This document shows positions 24,440-36,212 of a stretch of 64,000 bases of DNA, in pieces. The translations under genes were made by a program, and so were the position numbers. This stretch comes from Myxococcales bacterium (GTDB taxonomy: Bacteria; Myxococcota_A; Polyangia; Polyangiales; Polyangiaceae), in assembly GCA_016794345.1 (NCBI GenBank), contig JAEUKE010000226.1, positions 50,186 to 114,185 of the forward strand. The letters are read 5' to 3'. The notes below the pieces were generated by a model. It was given only the letters and a program-made list of their open reading frames with translations. It was not told the DNA's origin and made no database searches. The first letter of the stretch is position 1. Every line of letters starts with the position of its first letter.

Positions 24440-26041
24440 ATGCCAGGGACGCGAGCTAGCGGCGCGGAAACGGCGTTTCCGCGCGGGGGAGAACGAGTCC
24501 CCTCTGGGACAGACCAACACCTCGCCCGAGAATTCGGGCCGCCGTCGCCCCGTCAGGGGCGGCCCGAATTCTTCAAGAGAGGTTGGTTCCAGGGGACCAG
24601 CGGCGCGCCGTACCGGGGCGTCGCGGCAGCGGCGCTCGCGGCCGCGTTGCCGGCGGCGGTCCTCTGGGGCTTCACGGTCGACGACGCGCTCATCGTCGCG
24701 CGCTACGCGCACCACCTCGCGACGGGAGAAGGCTACGTGTTCAACGCGCGCGGCCCCTCGACGGACGGCGTGACGCCGCTCGGCTTCGCGCATTTGCTCG
24801 CGCCGTTCGCGGCCGAGAGCGCGGAGCGCGCGCTCGGCGCCGCACGTGTCATCGGGCTCGTCGCGTGGATCGTCGGGGCTGCGTTCGTCGGTTGGCGCAT
24901 CGCGGGGCTGCCGGGCGGCCGCGGGCGCTGGCTCGCGCTCCTGCTCCTCGCGCTCTCGGCGCCGCTCGCCGCGTGGTCGAGCGCGGGGCTGGAGACCGGG
25001 CTCGTGTGTGGCCTCGTCACGGCCGGCGTCGCGCTCCGCCACGCAGCGCGAGCCGAGCCGCTCGGCCCTGCGCTCCTCGCGGTCGCCGCCGGGCTTCGGC
25101 CCGAGCTCCTGCCGTTTGCGCTGGTCGGTGGCGTGCCCGACGCGCGGGGTGGCGCCGCCGGGAGCCAGGCCCTCGTACCGAGCCTCGGGACGCTCGGCCG
25201 GCTCGCGCTCGTCGTCGCACCGTTCGTCTCGGTCGCGATCGCGCGCTTCGGCCTGTTCGGTCGGGCGGCGCCGCTCGCGGCGGTCGCGAAGCAGTCGAGC
25301 CTCGGCGCCGGCGCCGCGTACGCGTTCGCGTGTTTCCTCCTGGCCGGCCCGCTCGCCGTGGCCGTGCCAATGGGGTGGCGCGCGCTCTCGCCTTTTGGCA
25401 GGTGGCTCTTCGCCGCGATCTGGATCCATTTCCTGGCGATCGCGGGCGCAGGCGGCGACTGGATGCCCCTCAGCCGGCTCGCGGTCCCGGTCCTGCCGAG
25501 CGTCGCGATCCTCGCCGCCGAGATGCTGGGCGGCGGCGGGCCGGACCGCCGCCTCGGGCGCTGGGCGCCGGCGCCCTGGGTGGCGCTCGCGCTCGCCCTC
25601 GCGCTCGAGGCCTTCGTCTGGACGGGGCCGGGCTTTCGCGCCCGGCGCGTGCTGGCCGACAGGCAAGCGGTGATCGAGCAGACGCGCGAGGTGCTCGCAG
25701 GCTCGAAGGTGATCGGGACGCTCGACATCGGCTGGGTCGGCGCGGCGGCGCCGCGCGCGAGCGTGGTCGACTTCGCGGGCGTGACCGACCCGATGATCGC
25801 CGTGCTGCCGGGCGGTCACACGTCGAAGCCGATCCCGGACGAGATCTTCGCCGCGCGGGAGGTCGACACGCTCGTGCTCCTGCTCGGCGACGGCCCGACC
25901 GACGGCGAGGACTGGACGCGCTGGCCCTTCGCGAGGGGCGTCGAGCGCTGGGTGGCGCTCTCGCCCGGCCTCGGCGAGCGCATGGCGCCCGTGCTCGTGA
26001 CGACCGGGCGCCTCCGGTACGTGGTTCTACGGCGGCGCTGA
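24440..26041 (+). CDS. Polytopic membrane protein, probable GT-C glycosyltransferase
   Basis: 533 residues from ATG 24440 (ATG 24380 is also in frame). After a hydrophilic N-terminus come about ten membrane helices. The first loop has TVDDALIVARYAHHLATGEGYVFNARGPSTDG..TPLG, which matches the DD-containing lumenal loop of GT-C enzymes that use polyprenyl-phosphate sugars (the AftB-like group). It would act on the outer face of the inner membrane. The acceptor is unknown. The hairpin at 24530-24571 lies within the N-terminal coding part if this start is right. It is 95 bases upstream of the dynamin-like gene. Confidence 0.8.
   Translation: MPGTRASGAETAFPRGGERVPSGTDQHLAREFGPPSPRQGRPEFFKRGWFQGTSGAPYRGVAAAALAAALPAAVLWGFTVDDALIVARYAHHLATGEGYVFNARGPSTDGVTPLGFAHLLAPFAAESAERALGAARVIGLVAWIVGAAFVGWRIAGLPGGRGRWLALLLLALSAPLAAWSSAGLETGLVCGLVTAGVALRHAARAEPLGPALLAVAAGLRPELLPFALVGGVPDARGGAAGSQALVPSLGTLGRLALVVAPFVSVAIARFGLFGRAAPLAAVAKQSSLGAGAAYAFACFLLAGPLAVAVPMGWRALSPFGRWLFAAIWIHFLAIAGAGGDWMPLSRLAVPVLPSVAILAAEMLGGGGPDRRLGRWAPAPWVALALALALEAFVWTGPGFRARRVLADRQAVIEQTREVLAGSKVIGTLDIGWVGAAAPRASVVDFAGVTDPMIAVLPGGHTSKPIPDEIFAAREVDTLVLLLGDGPTDGEDWTRWPFARGVERWVALSPGLGERMAPVLVTTGRLRYVVLRRR
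24530..24571. repeat. 14-bp perfect inverted repeat near the GT-C gene start
   Basis: GAATTCGGGCCGCC at 24530-24543 and GGCGGCCCGAATTC at 24558-24571 are perfect complements with a 14-base centre that can itself pair (GCCCC/GGGGC). It looks like a transcription attenuator or RNA hairpin, yet it falls inside the open frame used for the GT-C protein. Confidence 0.6.
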
Positions 26042-28702
26042 GCCGTCCCCGAAGACGCGCGCGCGCCCCGCACAGACGGCCACGCGAGCAGGGCCCGAAG
26101 ACGCAACGCGAGGCGTTCGGTGTAAGCTCTCGCGCCGTGGCGCCTCTCTTCGAGAGTATTTCGCGGCTGGCCGAGCGCGTGGAGATCCTCGCGCGGGGGC
26201 TCGAGGGGGACAGACGCGCGGCGGAGCTCATGCTTGAGCGCGGCCGTCCGCTCGACGCGCGCGAGCACGCGCGCGCGATCCTCGTCAAGGTCCCGGGCTC
26301 GCCGCTGGGCCTCGCGTTGTGGGCCGACGCGGCCGAGGCCGCGTGGCTGGACCACGAGGCGGTCCAGGCGCTGACGGAGCTGTCACGAGCCGTGCCGTGG
26401 CGGGGGGACGTCTGGCTGCGGCTCGGTCGCGCGGCCCACCGCGTCGGCGACCCCCAAGCTCGCGAGGCGCTCGAGCGCGCGGCCGCGGCGCGCGACGACC
26501 GGGTCTCGTCGCGGCGGGCCTTGCTCGACCTCTGCGACATGGACCTCGCCGTGGGCGACGCGGCGCGCGCGCTGCGCTGGCTGGACCGGATCCCGGCGCC
26601 GCTCCAGGGCCGCGACGAGCCGGCGCTCCTGCGTCGGGCGGAGTGTGCGCTCGCCCGCGGGGCGAGCGCGGAGGCGCGCGAGATCGCGTCGTCCCTCGAC
26701 GAGGCCCTCGGCGAGGACGGGCCGTTCGAGGAACGCGAGCCCGGGCGGCGCGCCGCGGTCCTCGCGCGGAGCCTGTGGGCGACGGCGGAGTCCGACGCGA
26801 TGGTGCGGGCGCGGGCGACGTCGCTGGCGGTGCGCGCCTTCGTGCTGGACGCGCCCGGCGCGCGCGAGCTCCTGGCGACGGTCGTCGCGTCGACCACCGA
26901 CGCGGTCCTCCTCGCCGACCTGCGCGCGGTGGCGGCAGGGGCCGGTCTCTCGGACGAGCCGATCTTCACGGCCTCCTTTGCGCTCGCGGAAGGTCGTCGC
27001 GGCGACGCGCGGGCGGCGCTCGTGCGCGCGCTGGCCGGCGGCGACGCGGGCGCGGAGCGGGCGCTCCTGCGGCTCGCGCTCGATGCGCGCGACGAGCCCG
27101 CGCTCGCGGCGCTCGCGGACCGCCGTCCGATGGCGGTTCCCGAGCAGGCCAAGCAGGTGCTGGCGGCGGGCCGGGCGCTCGCCGCGGGCGAGCCCGCGCG
27201 CGTCTTCGAGCTGCTCGAAGGGGCGACAGGAGAGGTGGAAGGGTGGGCGGACGACCTCCGGGCGCGCGCCGCGCGCGCCCTCGTGGAGTCGCCGCAGACC
27301 TGGCCGGTGGTCGTGGAGATGTTGCTCGGTGCGGCGCGCTCGTTCGGCACGGTCGAGGACCTGGTGCACGTGGAGTCGCTCGTCGCGGAGCGAAAGAAGC
27401 CGATCGTCGCGGCGGTCGTTGGCGAGTTCAACGCGGGCAAGAGCACGTTCATCAACGCCTTGCTCGGTGTCGACGTCGCGCCGACAGGCATCCTGCCGAC
27501 CACGGCGACGCTCCACCGCGTCGCGTACGCGCCCGATCCTTTCGTTCGCGTCCTCGTGCGCGGCGCGGCCGACCGCGTCGTCCCTCACGAGGGCCTGAAG
27601 CCCACGCTCGCCAAGCTCCGCGAGGAGGGCGCGCGCATCGACCGCGTGCAGATCTATGCCCCCATCGAGCGGCTTCGCTGGGTGGAGGTGCTCGACACCC
27701 CCGGCTTCAACGCGCCGGATCCCGAGCACGCCAAGGAGGCGCGGGGCGCGTTCGAGGAGGCCGACCTGGTCGTCTGGCTCCTCGACGGAACCGGGGCGAT
27801 GAAGGCGAGCGAGGCCGCGATCCTGAAGGAGGTGACCGAGCTCGGCATCCCCGTGCTCGTGCTCCTCAACAAGCTCGATCGTTTGGGGACCGACAATCTG
27901 GGCCGCGTGCTCTCGCACACGAAGGAGGGCCTCGCGGAGATCGGGCTCGAGCCACACGCCGGCGTCCTCGGCTTCAGCGCGAAGCTCGCCCTCGCGGGGC
28001 GTCTGGGCGACGAGGCGGCGCTCGAGCGCTCCAACTGGCCGGCGGTGGAGTCGATGTTGAACGAGGTCGTCGTCGATCGCGCAGACGAGCTGCGGGAGCG
28101 GTCGATGCGGCGCAAGGCGGCGCGCATCGTGTCCGAGCTCGGAGCCATCGTGAACGATCGCGCGGAGGCCGAGAGCCGGCGCGGCGCGGAGGAGCGGGCG
28201 CGCGCGGAGGCGCTGCGCGCGGCGGCCGCGCGCCTGGCCCAGGAGGCGGAGGAGGCTGCGGCCTGGCTAGAGGGAGCGACCGAGGTCGAGCGTCGCGCGC
28301 TCGACGCGGATCTGCGGCCGCTGACCCAGCTCGGCGAGGGCGTTCGCGACGAGATCGGCGCGCGGACGTTTGCGGGGGAGCGCCTCGTGACCCGCCTCGC
28401 GGGTGTCATCACGCTCCGCCTCGCCGAGCAGCTCGGCGTCGTCGCGCCGCCCGACGCGGTGGCCATGGTGGCCTCGGCGCTCGAGGGCGTCGCCCTCGCC
28501 GTCACCAACCCCGAAGACCTCGTGGGGCCGGGCGCGCGGCGAGCGCTCGTGGCCGGGGTGCGCGCGGCCTCGCGCGCGTTTGCGCTCGAAGCGGAGACGG
28601 CGCCGACGGCGAGCGTGGGGGCCGGCGCGCAGAAACGCCTCGCGGCCCTCGGGGCCGCGCTCACGCGGCCGAGTCGGGAGAGCCCGGCCGCCGACGGCGC
28701 GG

Positions 28703-30085
<1,383 letters not shown>

Positions 30086-30130
30086 GACGGAGGCACTTTA
30101 CCAGCTCGGGAAAACGGGCAGCGACTTCTA

Positions 30131-30165
30131 GGTGTCCCGAGCCCTCGAGAGGGACCCAGGACACC
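30131..30165 (-). terminator. Nested hairpin downstream of the aldehyde dehydrogenase
   Basis: Outer arms GGTGTCC (30131-30137) and GGACACC (30159-30165) enclose a second stem CCCTC/GAGGG. It lies between the dehydrogenase stop (30210) and the kinase start. No T-tract, so termination is tentative. Confidence 0.4.
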
Positions 30166-30209
30166 GCCGGCTCCCCTGGGGTGAGGGCCGGAAGCCACGG
30201 CCGTCGCGG

Positions 30210-31766
30210 TCAGCCCTTGGCGCCCGTGAGACCGTCGATGAAGGGCCGATCGCCCTGGACGGCGACGCGCTGGGAGTAGAAGCCGAGCCCGCGCACGCCG
30301 CCGAGCTCCTCGCCGCCGCCCGCCCGGCCGGGGCCGCCGTGGATCGATTGGGGCAACACCGTGCCCGGGCCAGGAGCCTGGTCGACGACCTTCGCGCTGA
30401 TGGCCACGACGCGCCCCAGCGACGAGCCGATCCCCAAGACCAGCTCGGTCGCGAGCGCCTTGTCGTCGGCGTAGACGCTGGAGACAAGGCCACCTCCGCC
30501 TCGGCGGACCTGGGTGATCACCTCGTCCGTCGAGTCGTACGCGAAGACCGTGGCCGCGGGACCGAAGACCTCGTGCGCGTGCGCGTTCTTCGCCGCCGCC
30601 GCCGACTCCTGCACGAAGAGCGTGGGCGGGACGAAGAAGCCCTTGCCGGCCGGCACCCCCACCGGCTCGAACGGGCCGTCGCCGAAGGCGACGCGCGACT
30701 CCGCCCGGAGCAGCTCGAGGCCTGCCTTCACGTCGCGGGCCTGGGCCGCGGTCGCCACGGGGCCCATCGTCACGCCGTCGGTCTTCGGGTTGCCGGCGAC
30801 GACGCCGCGCAGGCGCTCGACGAGCTCCTCGACCACGCCGGCCGCGCGGTCCCGTGGGACGAAGACGCGCCTGATCGCGGTGCACTTCTGGCCGGTCTTC
30901 TGGGTCATGTCGCGGAAGACGTCGCGCAAGAAGCCGTTGAACGTGTCCGAGCCCGGCTCCACGTCCGCGCCGAGGATCGCGGCGTTCAGGCTGTCCGCCT
31001 CGACGTTCACGCGGACCGAGTCCCGAACGACGGGCTGGACCGAGCGGAGGGTCGTCGCCGTGGAGCCACCGCCGGTGAACGAGAGCACGTCTTCTCCGCG
31101 GAGATGCTCGACGAGATCGCCCGCCGGCCCGGTGAGGAGGGACGCGACGCCCTCGGGCAGGACCTTCGCTTCGACGATCAGCTCGAAGATGCGGTGCGCG
31201 AGGAGCGCCGTGCTCGTCGCGGGCTTCACGAAGACAGGCATGCCGGCGAGGAGCGCGCAGGCTGCCTTCTCACCGAAGCCCCAGGCGGGGAAATTGAACG
31301 CGTTGACGTGCACGGCGACGCCGCGGCGAGGCAGGAGCAGGTGATGGCCCACGAACCTGGGGCTCCGCCCGAGCTGCACCGCGTCTCCATCGGTCAGCCA
31401 CTTGCGGGACCCGAGCTCCTTGCCGAGATCGGCGTAGTAGGCGAGCGTCCCCATCGCGCCGTCGACGTCGAACTTCGCGTCGCTGCGGGTCACGCCGCCG
31501 CTTTCCATGCCGACGTCGAGGAGGTGGTCACGGTTCTGGTGGATGATGCGGCTCATCGCGCGCAGGAGCTCGCCGCGCTCGGCGAAGGTGAGCGCCCGAA
31601 GCGCCGGACCACCTTCGTCGCGCGCGAAGTCGAGCGCGGCCGCGAGGTCGATCCCGCGCGTGCTCGTCTCGGCGAGCGGCTCTTCGGTGGCCGGGTTGAC
31701 GAGGACCTGGCCCGCACCGTCGCCTTTTTTCCACGTGCCCGAGACGTAGCTCGACAGAACGATCAT
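30210..31766 (-). CDS. Aldehyde dehydrogenase of the PaaZ/BoxD type
   Basis: 518 residues. The ALDH superfamily fold is clear: NAFNFPAWGFGEKAACALLAGMP, SFTGGGSTA, the general-base Glu in NVEADSLNAA and the catalytic Cys in TGQKCTAIRR. The sequence matches the dehydrogenase half of PaaZ and the stand-alone BoxD (3,4-dehydroadipyl-CoA semialdehyde dehydrogenase). The length equals BoxD and no hydratase domain follows, so a CoA-thioester semialdehyde is the likely substrate. No other paa or box genes are in the window, so the pathway is inferred only from similarity. Confidence 0.88.
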   Translation of the reverse strand: MIVLSSYVSGTWKKGDGAGQVLVNPATEEPLAETSTRGIDLAAALDFARDEGGPALRALTFAERGELLRAMSRIIHQNRDHLLDVGMESGGVTRSDAKFDVDGAMGTLAYYADLGKELGSRKWLTDGDAVQLGRSPRFVGHHLLLPRRGVAVHVNAFNFPAWGFGEKAACALLAGMPVFVKPATSTALLAHRIFELIVEAKVLPEGVASLLTGPAGDLVEHLRGEDVLSFTGGGSTATTLRSVQPVVRDSVRVNVEADSLNAAILGADVEPGSDTFNGFLRDVFRDMTQKTGQKCTAIRRVFVPRDRAAGVVEELVERLRGVVAGNPKTDGVTMGPVATAAQARDVKAGLELLRAESRVAFGDGPFEPVGVPAGKGFFVPPTLFVQESAAAAKNAHAHEVFGPAATVFAYDSTDEVITQVRRGGGGLVSSVYADDKALATELVLGIGSSLGRVVAISAKVVDQAPGPGTVLPQSIHGGPGRAGGGEELGGVRGLGFYSQRVAVQGDRPFIDGLTGAKG

Positions 31767-31827
31767 GGCCGGCCTTCTAACCCGAAGGGGCCGGCGGTTG
31801 AACTGGTCACGTCGACGAGGTGGACTT

Positions 31828-33231
31828 TCACTGGGTCGTGCAGCTCGCCGTCGCGAGGACCGACGCGATCTTCGCGCGCACGAGCTCCAGCTCGCGGACG
31901 GCGAGCGACAGCTCCGCCTCGCGCAGCCGTCGCGACGCGTCGACGAGGTCGAAGCTGGTGACGGCGCCGGCCTCGAACGCGCGCTGCGCCAGCCGGTCGG
32001 TCTCGGCCGCGAGATCGCGCGCGCGCTGCGCCACGGTGAGCGCGTTCTTGGCGACGGTCACCGCGCGCTGGGCCTGGGTGACCTCCACCCGGGCGCTGCG
32101 CTTGGCCGCGTCGAGGCGCTCCTCCTGCTGCCGAACCGTCGCCACCGCGCTCCGATGGATCCCGTAGCGAGCGCCGCCGTCCCAGATGGGGATCGTCAGG
32201 AGCCCCTGGATGTTCCAGGAGTAGTTCTTGTTCCCGATCAGATCCTCGCTCGAGTACGTGAACGTCGAGCTCAGGTCTGCGGTCGGGGAATAGAGGAGGT
32301 CGGCGTCGGTGACGCTACGCTCGGCGATCTCGCGCTGGATCGTGAGCGCGCGGATGTCGGCTCGGGAGTCGAGCGAGTCGGACTTGCAGATCTTTCCGAT
32401 CGTCGCCTCGATCTCGTTGATCGAGATCTCCCGCGAGACCCCGTACGGCTCCACCGAGCCGAGCGCCAGCCCGAGCGCCTCCCGAGACCGCCGGAGATCC
32501 TCGTCGCCCTGGATGAGCGTCGCGCGGGCCGCGACGACGTCTTGCTCGAACCGGACGACGTCGAGCGTCGTGCCCGACCCGAGCTCGAGCCGCCTCTTCT
32601 GGAGCGCGAGACGCTCGAGCGCCGCGCGCAAGCCGACCCGGTTCGTCTCCGCGATCCGCTCGGCCGTGACCACCGCGACGATCGCCGAGGCGACGCGCCC
32701 CACGAGCCTGCGTTGTGTGTCCTCGGCCGACGCCTCGGCCGCCTCGGTCACCTTCTCCGCCGTGCCGATGCCGTACCAGACGCGCGGCGCGATGAGCGGC
32801 TGGCGGAGGCTCAGCGAGGCCGACGCCGTGGGCGAGGAGGGGACCGTGATCGTGGTCGGCGTTCCGGTGTCGAAGTCGAGCGAGGTGATCTCGGAGCGGA
32901 TGATGTGGAGCGTGACGTTGCCGGTCCCGGTCAGCGTGGGCAGCGTGCCGGCGAGGGCGCGACGCTCGTCGCCGCGCGCGCGCTCGATCTCGAAGAGCGA
33001 GATGGAGTAGTCGGCGTCTTCGGCCGACGAGAGCGCGAGCGCCTGCCGCCAGCTCGTGAGCGTCTTGGGGGCGTCCGGCACGTCGTCCAGCATCGGGTCG
33101 TCGAGCGCGATCGGCTTCGGCGTCACGGGCGGCTCGGCGGGGGGCTCCGCCGGGGCGGCGGGCTGCGCGAAGACCGCGCCCGTGATCGCCGTGACGGTCA
33201 ACGCGAGGAGCGCTCGAGCGCAGATTCGCAT
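31828..33231 (-). CDS. TolC-family outer-membrane efflux protein
   Basis: 467 residues with a signal peptide MRICARALLALTVTAITGAVFAQ. The two-repeat coiled-coil pattern of TolC is visible, with features such as SFDLVDASRRLREAELSLAVRELELVRAKIASVL in the second repeat. It should form a trimeric channel for export across the outer membrane. No inner-membrane pump or adaptor gene is adjacent, so its partner is encoded elsewhere. Confidence 0.9.
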   Translation of the reverse strand: MRICARALLALTVTAITGAVFAQPAAPAEPPAEPPVTPKPIALDDPMLDDVPDAPKTLTSWRQALALSSAEDADYSISLFEIERARGDERRALAGTLPTLTGTGNVTLHIIRSEITSLDFDTGTPTTITVPSSPTASASLSLRQPLIAPRVWYGIGTAEKVTEAAEASAEDTQRRLVGRVASAIVAVVTAERIAETNRVGLRAALERLALQKRRLELGSGTTLDVVRFEQDVVAARATLIQGDEDLRRSREALGLALGSVEPYGVSREISINEIEATIGKICKSDSLDSRADIRALTIQREIAERSVTDADLLYSPTADLSSTFTYSSEDLIGNKNYSWNIQGLLTIPIWDGGARYGIHRSAVATVRQQEERLDAAKRSARVEVTQAQRAVTVAKNALTVAQRARDLAAETDRLAQRAFEAGAVTSFDLVDASRRLREAELSLAVRELELVRAKIASVLATASCTTQ

Positions 33232-33398
33232 GCCCCGCTTTTGGAGCGTCCGGCTCCCGCGCGCAACGCTCTTTCGTGCCCGGAGGACGAGGAGGGGCTC
33301 GTCCTGTCAATCAGGAATGCACGAACCGACGACCGAAAGGTGGTCGAAGGCAACTTCCCTTGGCTCGGGCGGCGACGGTCCGTTATCAAAGAAGAGCG

Positions 33399-34001
33399 AT
33401 GCCGAGGCTGGCCGAGCACACCGACGCCACCGTGCGCGCGATATCCCGCGCGCTCTGGGCCGGGGAGTCCCCGGAGCGGTTGGTGCCTCAGCTGCTCGGG
33501 TTGGCCCGCGAGGTGGAGCCCGGGAGCGCCACCTGGCGCTTCGCCCTGCGGAACCTCGCGCTCACCTGGGCTCCGACCTCGCCGTGGAAGGCGTCGCTCG
33601 TCGCCCGCGACCTCCTCGCGCACGAGCCGGCCGACCACGCGGCCTGGGCCGCGCTCGGGCTCGCCCAGTCCATCCTCGACAACTGCCGCTTCGCCATCCG
33701 CTGCTACGAGCGCGCGCTGCGCATCGCGCCGGGCGAGCCACGGTACGCGCACAACCTCGGCCACCTCTACGACGTCGTGCTCGGCAAGCCACACGAGGCG
33801 GTCCCGCTCCTCAAGGTCGCGTACGAGGCCGAGCCGCGTTGCCCCGACACCGCAGCGAGCTACGCCCACGCGCTCGCGCGGACGGGCGAGATCGACTCGG
33901 CCGTGACCGTGCTCCGCGCCGCCCTTCGAGGCGGCGCCACACGCCACCAACGCGAGCTCATGCGCTGGCTTCGCGCCCAGCAGGGCACCGCGCAGGGGTG
34001 A
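33399..34001 (+). CDS. TPR-repeat protein
   Basis: 200 residues from ATG 33399. Three to four tetratricopeptide repeats are visible (AAWAALGLAQSILDNCRFAIRCYERALRIAPGEP, then YAHNLGHLYDVVLGKPHEAVPLLKVAYEAEP). There is no signal peptide or other domain, so it is probably a cytoplasmic adaptor. The partner is unknown. It converges on the helicase gene with an 18-base gap. Confidence 0.8.
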   Translation: MPRLAEHTDATVRAISRALWAGESPERLVPQLLGLAREVEPGSATWRFALRNLALTWAPTSPWKASLVARDLLAHEPADHAAWAALGLAQSILDNCRFAIRCYERALRIAPGEPRYAHNLGHLYDVVLGKPHEAVPLLKVAYEAEPRCPDTAASYAHALARTGEIDSAVTVLRAALRGGATRHQRELMRWLRAQQGTAQG

Positions 34002-34019
34002 ACGGCGAGCGGCCGGCGG

Positions 34020-36212
34020 TCAGCTCTCGACGGCTGCAGCGAGGTCGTCGGCGGAGCGCTCGCGCGCCAGCTCGACGTTGACGCTCGACTTCGTGCCGAT
34101 CGTCGACCCGCTCAGCCCCGCGATCGCCTTCTCGGCGTCGTCGCGGCGGACACCGACGAAGGTGTGCCGATCGCGGACCCGGATGCGGCGAATGTGGTCC
34201 TTGTCGAGCCCGGCCGTCTCGACGAGGGCGCGGAGCACGTCCTGTGCGCGGGCGTTGTCGCGGCGGCCGACACCGACGAAGAGCTCCACGTAGGGGACGT
34301 CGTCGACGACGGGGGCAGGTGTGCTCTCGATCGCGGGCTCGCGCGGCTCGCGCGGCTCGCGTCGAGCGGGTCGATCGCCCTGCGGGCGGTCGGCGTGCAC
34401 GCGCTCGTTGGGGCGGTCGGCCTGCGGCCGATCGCCCTGCGGCCGATCAGCCTGCGCGTGCGGCCGATCACCCTGCGGCCGATCGCCCGGGCCACGTCCG
34501 GGTCGCCTGTCGCGCGTCGGCAGCAGCGGCTCGTCGTCGCCTTCCTCTTCGGGCGGGCTCCACTGCGTGAAATCGCGCGCGCCGCCCTCACGGGGCGGAC
34601 GATCGTGGGAACGACGCGGGCCCGCCGGACGATCGCGGTCGTGCTCCCGGCCGCGGCGCGGACGGTCACGATCACGGTCGCGCTCCCGAGCCGGTCCGGT
34701 CGGGGCGGGCGCGACCAGACCGGGAACACCCGGTGTGGACGGCTGCTGCGTCGCGGCGGCGACGGGCTCCTCCACGGCGGGCGCTCGCGAGCGCTCCGCG
34801 CGCCCCGGCGCGTCGGGCCGCCGCTTGATGGAGGCGCGGCGCGGCTGCCGGCGGAGCCGGTCCGCGTCCTGTTGCGCCTTCGGCGCCTGATCGAGGTAGG
34901 TGCGCAGGAGGCCGGCCACCAGCATCTCGCTCTGATCGTGCGAGAGCAGCCGGCGAGCGAGCGCTCGGTCGTCGAGGTCGTTGCCCTTCGACGCGAGGGT
35001 CTCGGCCAACATCGAGAGCAGATCGGTCTCGGCGCGCGTCCGCAGCTCCTCCGTCGTCGGGATCTGCCGTTCGACAGGCCGGATCTTGTAGGTGAGGCGG
35101 AGGTAATAGAGGCTGCCGATGTCGTGCGGGGTGATGAGCGAGATCGCGGTGCCCGTGCGGCCCGCCCGGCCCGTGCGGCCCGTGCGGTGCACGTAGGACT
35201 CCGCGTCCATCGGGAAGTCGTAGTTGATGACGTGGGTCACGTGCGAGACGTCGATCCCGCGGGCGGCCACGTCGGTCGCGACGAGGAACCGCAGCCGGCC
35301 CTCGCGCGTGGCGGCCATGACCTTCTCACGGTCGCCTTGCGGCAGGTCGCCGTTCAGCCAGTCGGCGTCGTAGCCGCGCTGGTTGAGCGCCGCCGTCACC
35401 GTCTCGGTCTCTTCCTTCGTGTTGCAGAAGATGATGGCGTTCTCCGGGTTCTCCGACTCGAGCACCCGCACGAGCGAGCCGATCTTGTCGGCCTGGACGA
35501 GGTACGTGTAGTGGTCGATCTCGAGCGCGCCGATGTGATCGCCCGAGAGCGTGACGAACTCGGGGTTCTTGAGGCGATTTTTCGCGATGCGCTCGATGTC
35601 CGGCGGGACGGTGGCCGAGAACAGGAGCGTCTGGCGCGACGGCGGCAGCGCCTCGAGGATCGCCGAGAGCTCGCGCTCGAAGCCCATCGACAGCATCTCG
35701 TCCGCTTCGTCGAGGACGAGGAGCTTGATCGCGCTCGTGTTCAGCGTGCCGCGGCGGATGTGATCGAGCACGCGCCCCGGCGTCCCTGCGACGACCTGGG
35801 CCCCGGCCTGGATCCCGGAGATCTGCCGCTCCATCGAAGCGCCGCCGTAGATGGGCAGGATCTTCACGTCGCGGTGTTTGCCGAGCCGCTCGAGCTCCGC
35901 CGCGACCTGCAGCGCGAGCTCGCGTGTGGGGCAGAGCACGAGCGCCTGCACGGCCGCGGTGGAGCGCCGCACGATGTGATCGACGATCGGCAGACCGAAG
36001 CTCGCGGTCTTGCCGGTCCCCGTCCGCGCCTGCACGACGGCGTCCTTGCCTCGGGTCGCGGGCTCCCACACGGCCACCTGGACCGGCGTGGGGTGCGTGT
36101 ACCCGACCTCCGCGAGCGCTCGGCGGACCTCGTCCGAGAGCGGCAGGACATCGAACGTGGGGGCTGACTCGGCGGCCGGCTGGCTGCCTTCCGTGGGAGG
36201 ATTCTCGTTCAC
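34020..36212 (-). CDS. deaD: DEAD-box RNA helicase, DeaD/CsdA type
   Basis: 730 residues from GTG 36212, which overlaps the upstream gene stop as GTGA. Motifs in order: Q-motif HPTPVQ, ARTGTGKT near residue 60, LDEADEML near 165, SAT near 195, RGIDVSHVTHVINYDFP and HRTGRTGRAG near 340. The C-terminal part is a long Arg/Asp/Pro-rich disordered tract with DRPQG repeats, then a DbpA-type RNA-binding domain (VELFVGVGRRDNARAQDV..). It unwinds structured RNA, probably in ribosome assembly or cold adaptation. Confidence 0.95.
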   Translation of the reverse strand: MNENPPTEGSQPAAESAPTFDVLPLSDEVRRALAEVGYTHPTPVQVAVWEPATRGKDAVVQARTGTGKTASFGLPIVDHIVRRSTAAVQALVLCPTRELALQVAAELERLGKHRDVKILPIYGGASMERQISGIQAGAQVVAGTPGRVLDHIRRGTLNTSAIKLLVLDEADEMLSMGFERELSAILEALPPSRQTLLFSATVPPDIERIAKNRLKNPEFVTLSGDHIGALEIDHYTYLVQADKIGSLVRVLESENPENAIIFCNTKEETETVTAALNQRGYDADWLNGDLPQGDREKVMAATREGRLRFLVATDVAARGIDVSHVTHVINYDFPMDAESYVHRTGRTGRAGRTGTAISLITPHDIGSLYYLRLTYKIRPVERQIPTTEELRTRAETDLLSMLAETLASKGNDLDDRALARRLLSHDQSEMLVAGLLRTYLDQAPKAQQDADRLRRQPRRASIKRRPDAPGRAERSRAPAVEEPVAAATQQPSTPGVPGLVAPAPTGPARERDRDRDRPRRGREHDRDRPAGPRRSHDRPPREGGARDFTQWSPPEEEGDDEPLLPTRDRRPGRGPGDRPQGDRPHAQADRPQGDRPQADRPNERVHADRPQGDRPARREPREPREPAIESTPAPVVDDVPYVELFVGVGRRDNARAQDVLRALVETAGLDKDHIRRIRVRDRHTFVGVRRDDAEKAIAGLSGSTIGTKSSVNVELARERSADDLAAAVES
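34366..34490. repeat. Short tandem DNA repeat coding for DRPQG-type units
   Basis: Within the helicase gene, a unit close to CGGCCGATCGCCCTG repeats several times in near-identical form, encoding DRPQGDRP-like repeats. Such repeats can gain or lose units by slippage, changing the length of the RNA-binding tail. Confidence 0.7.
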
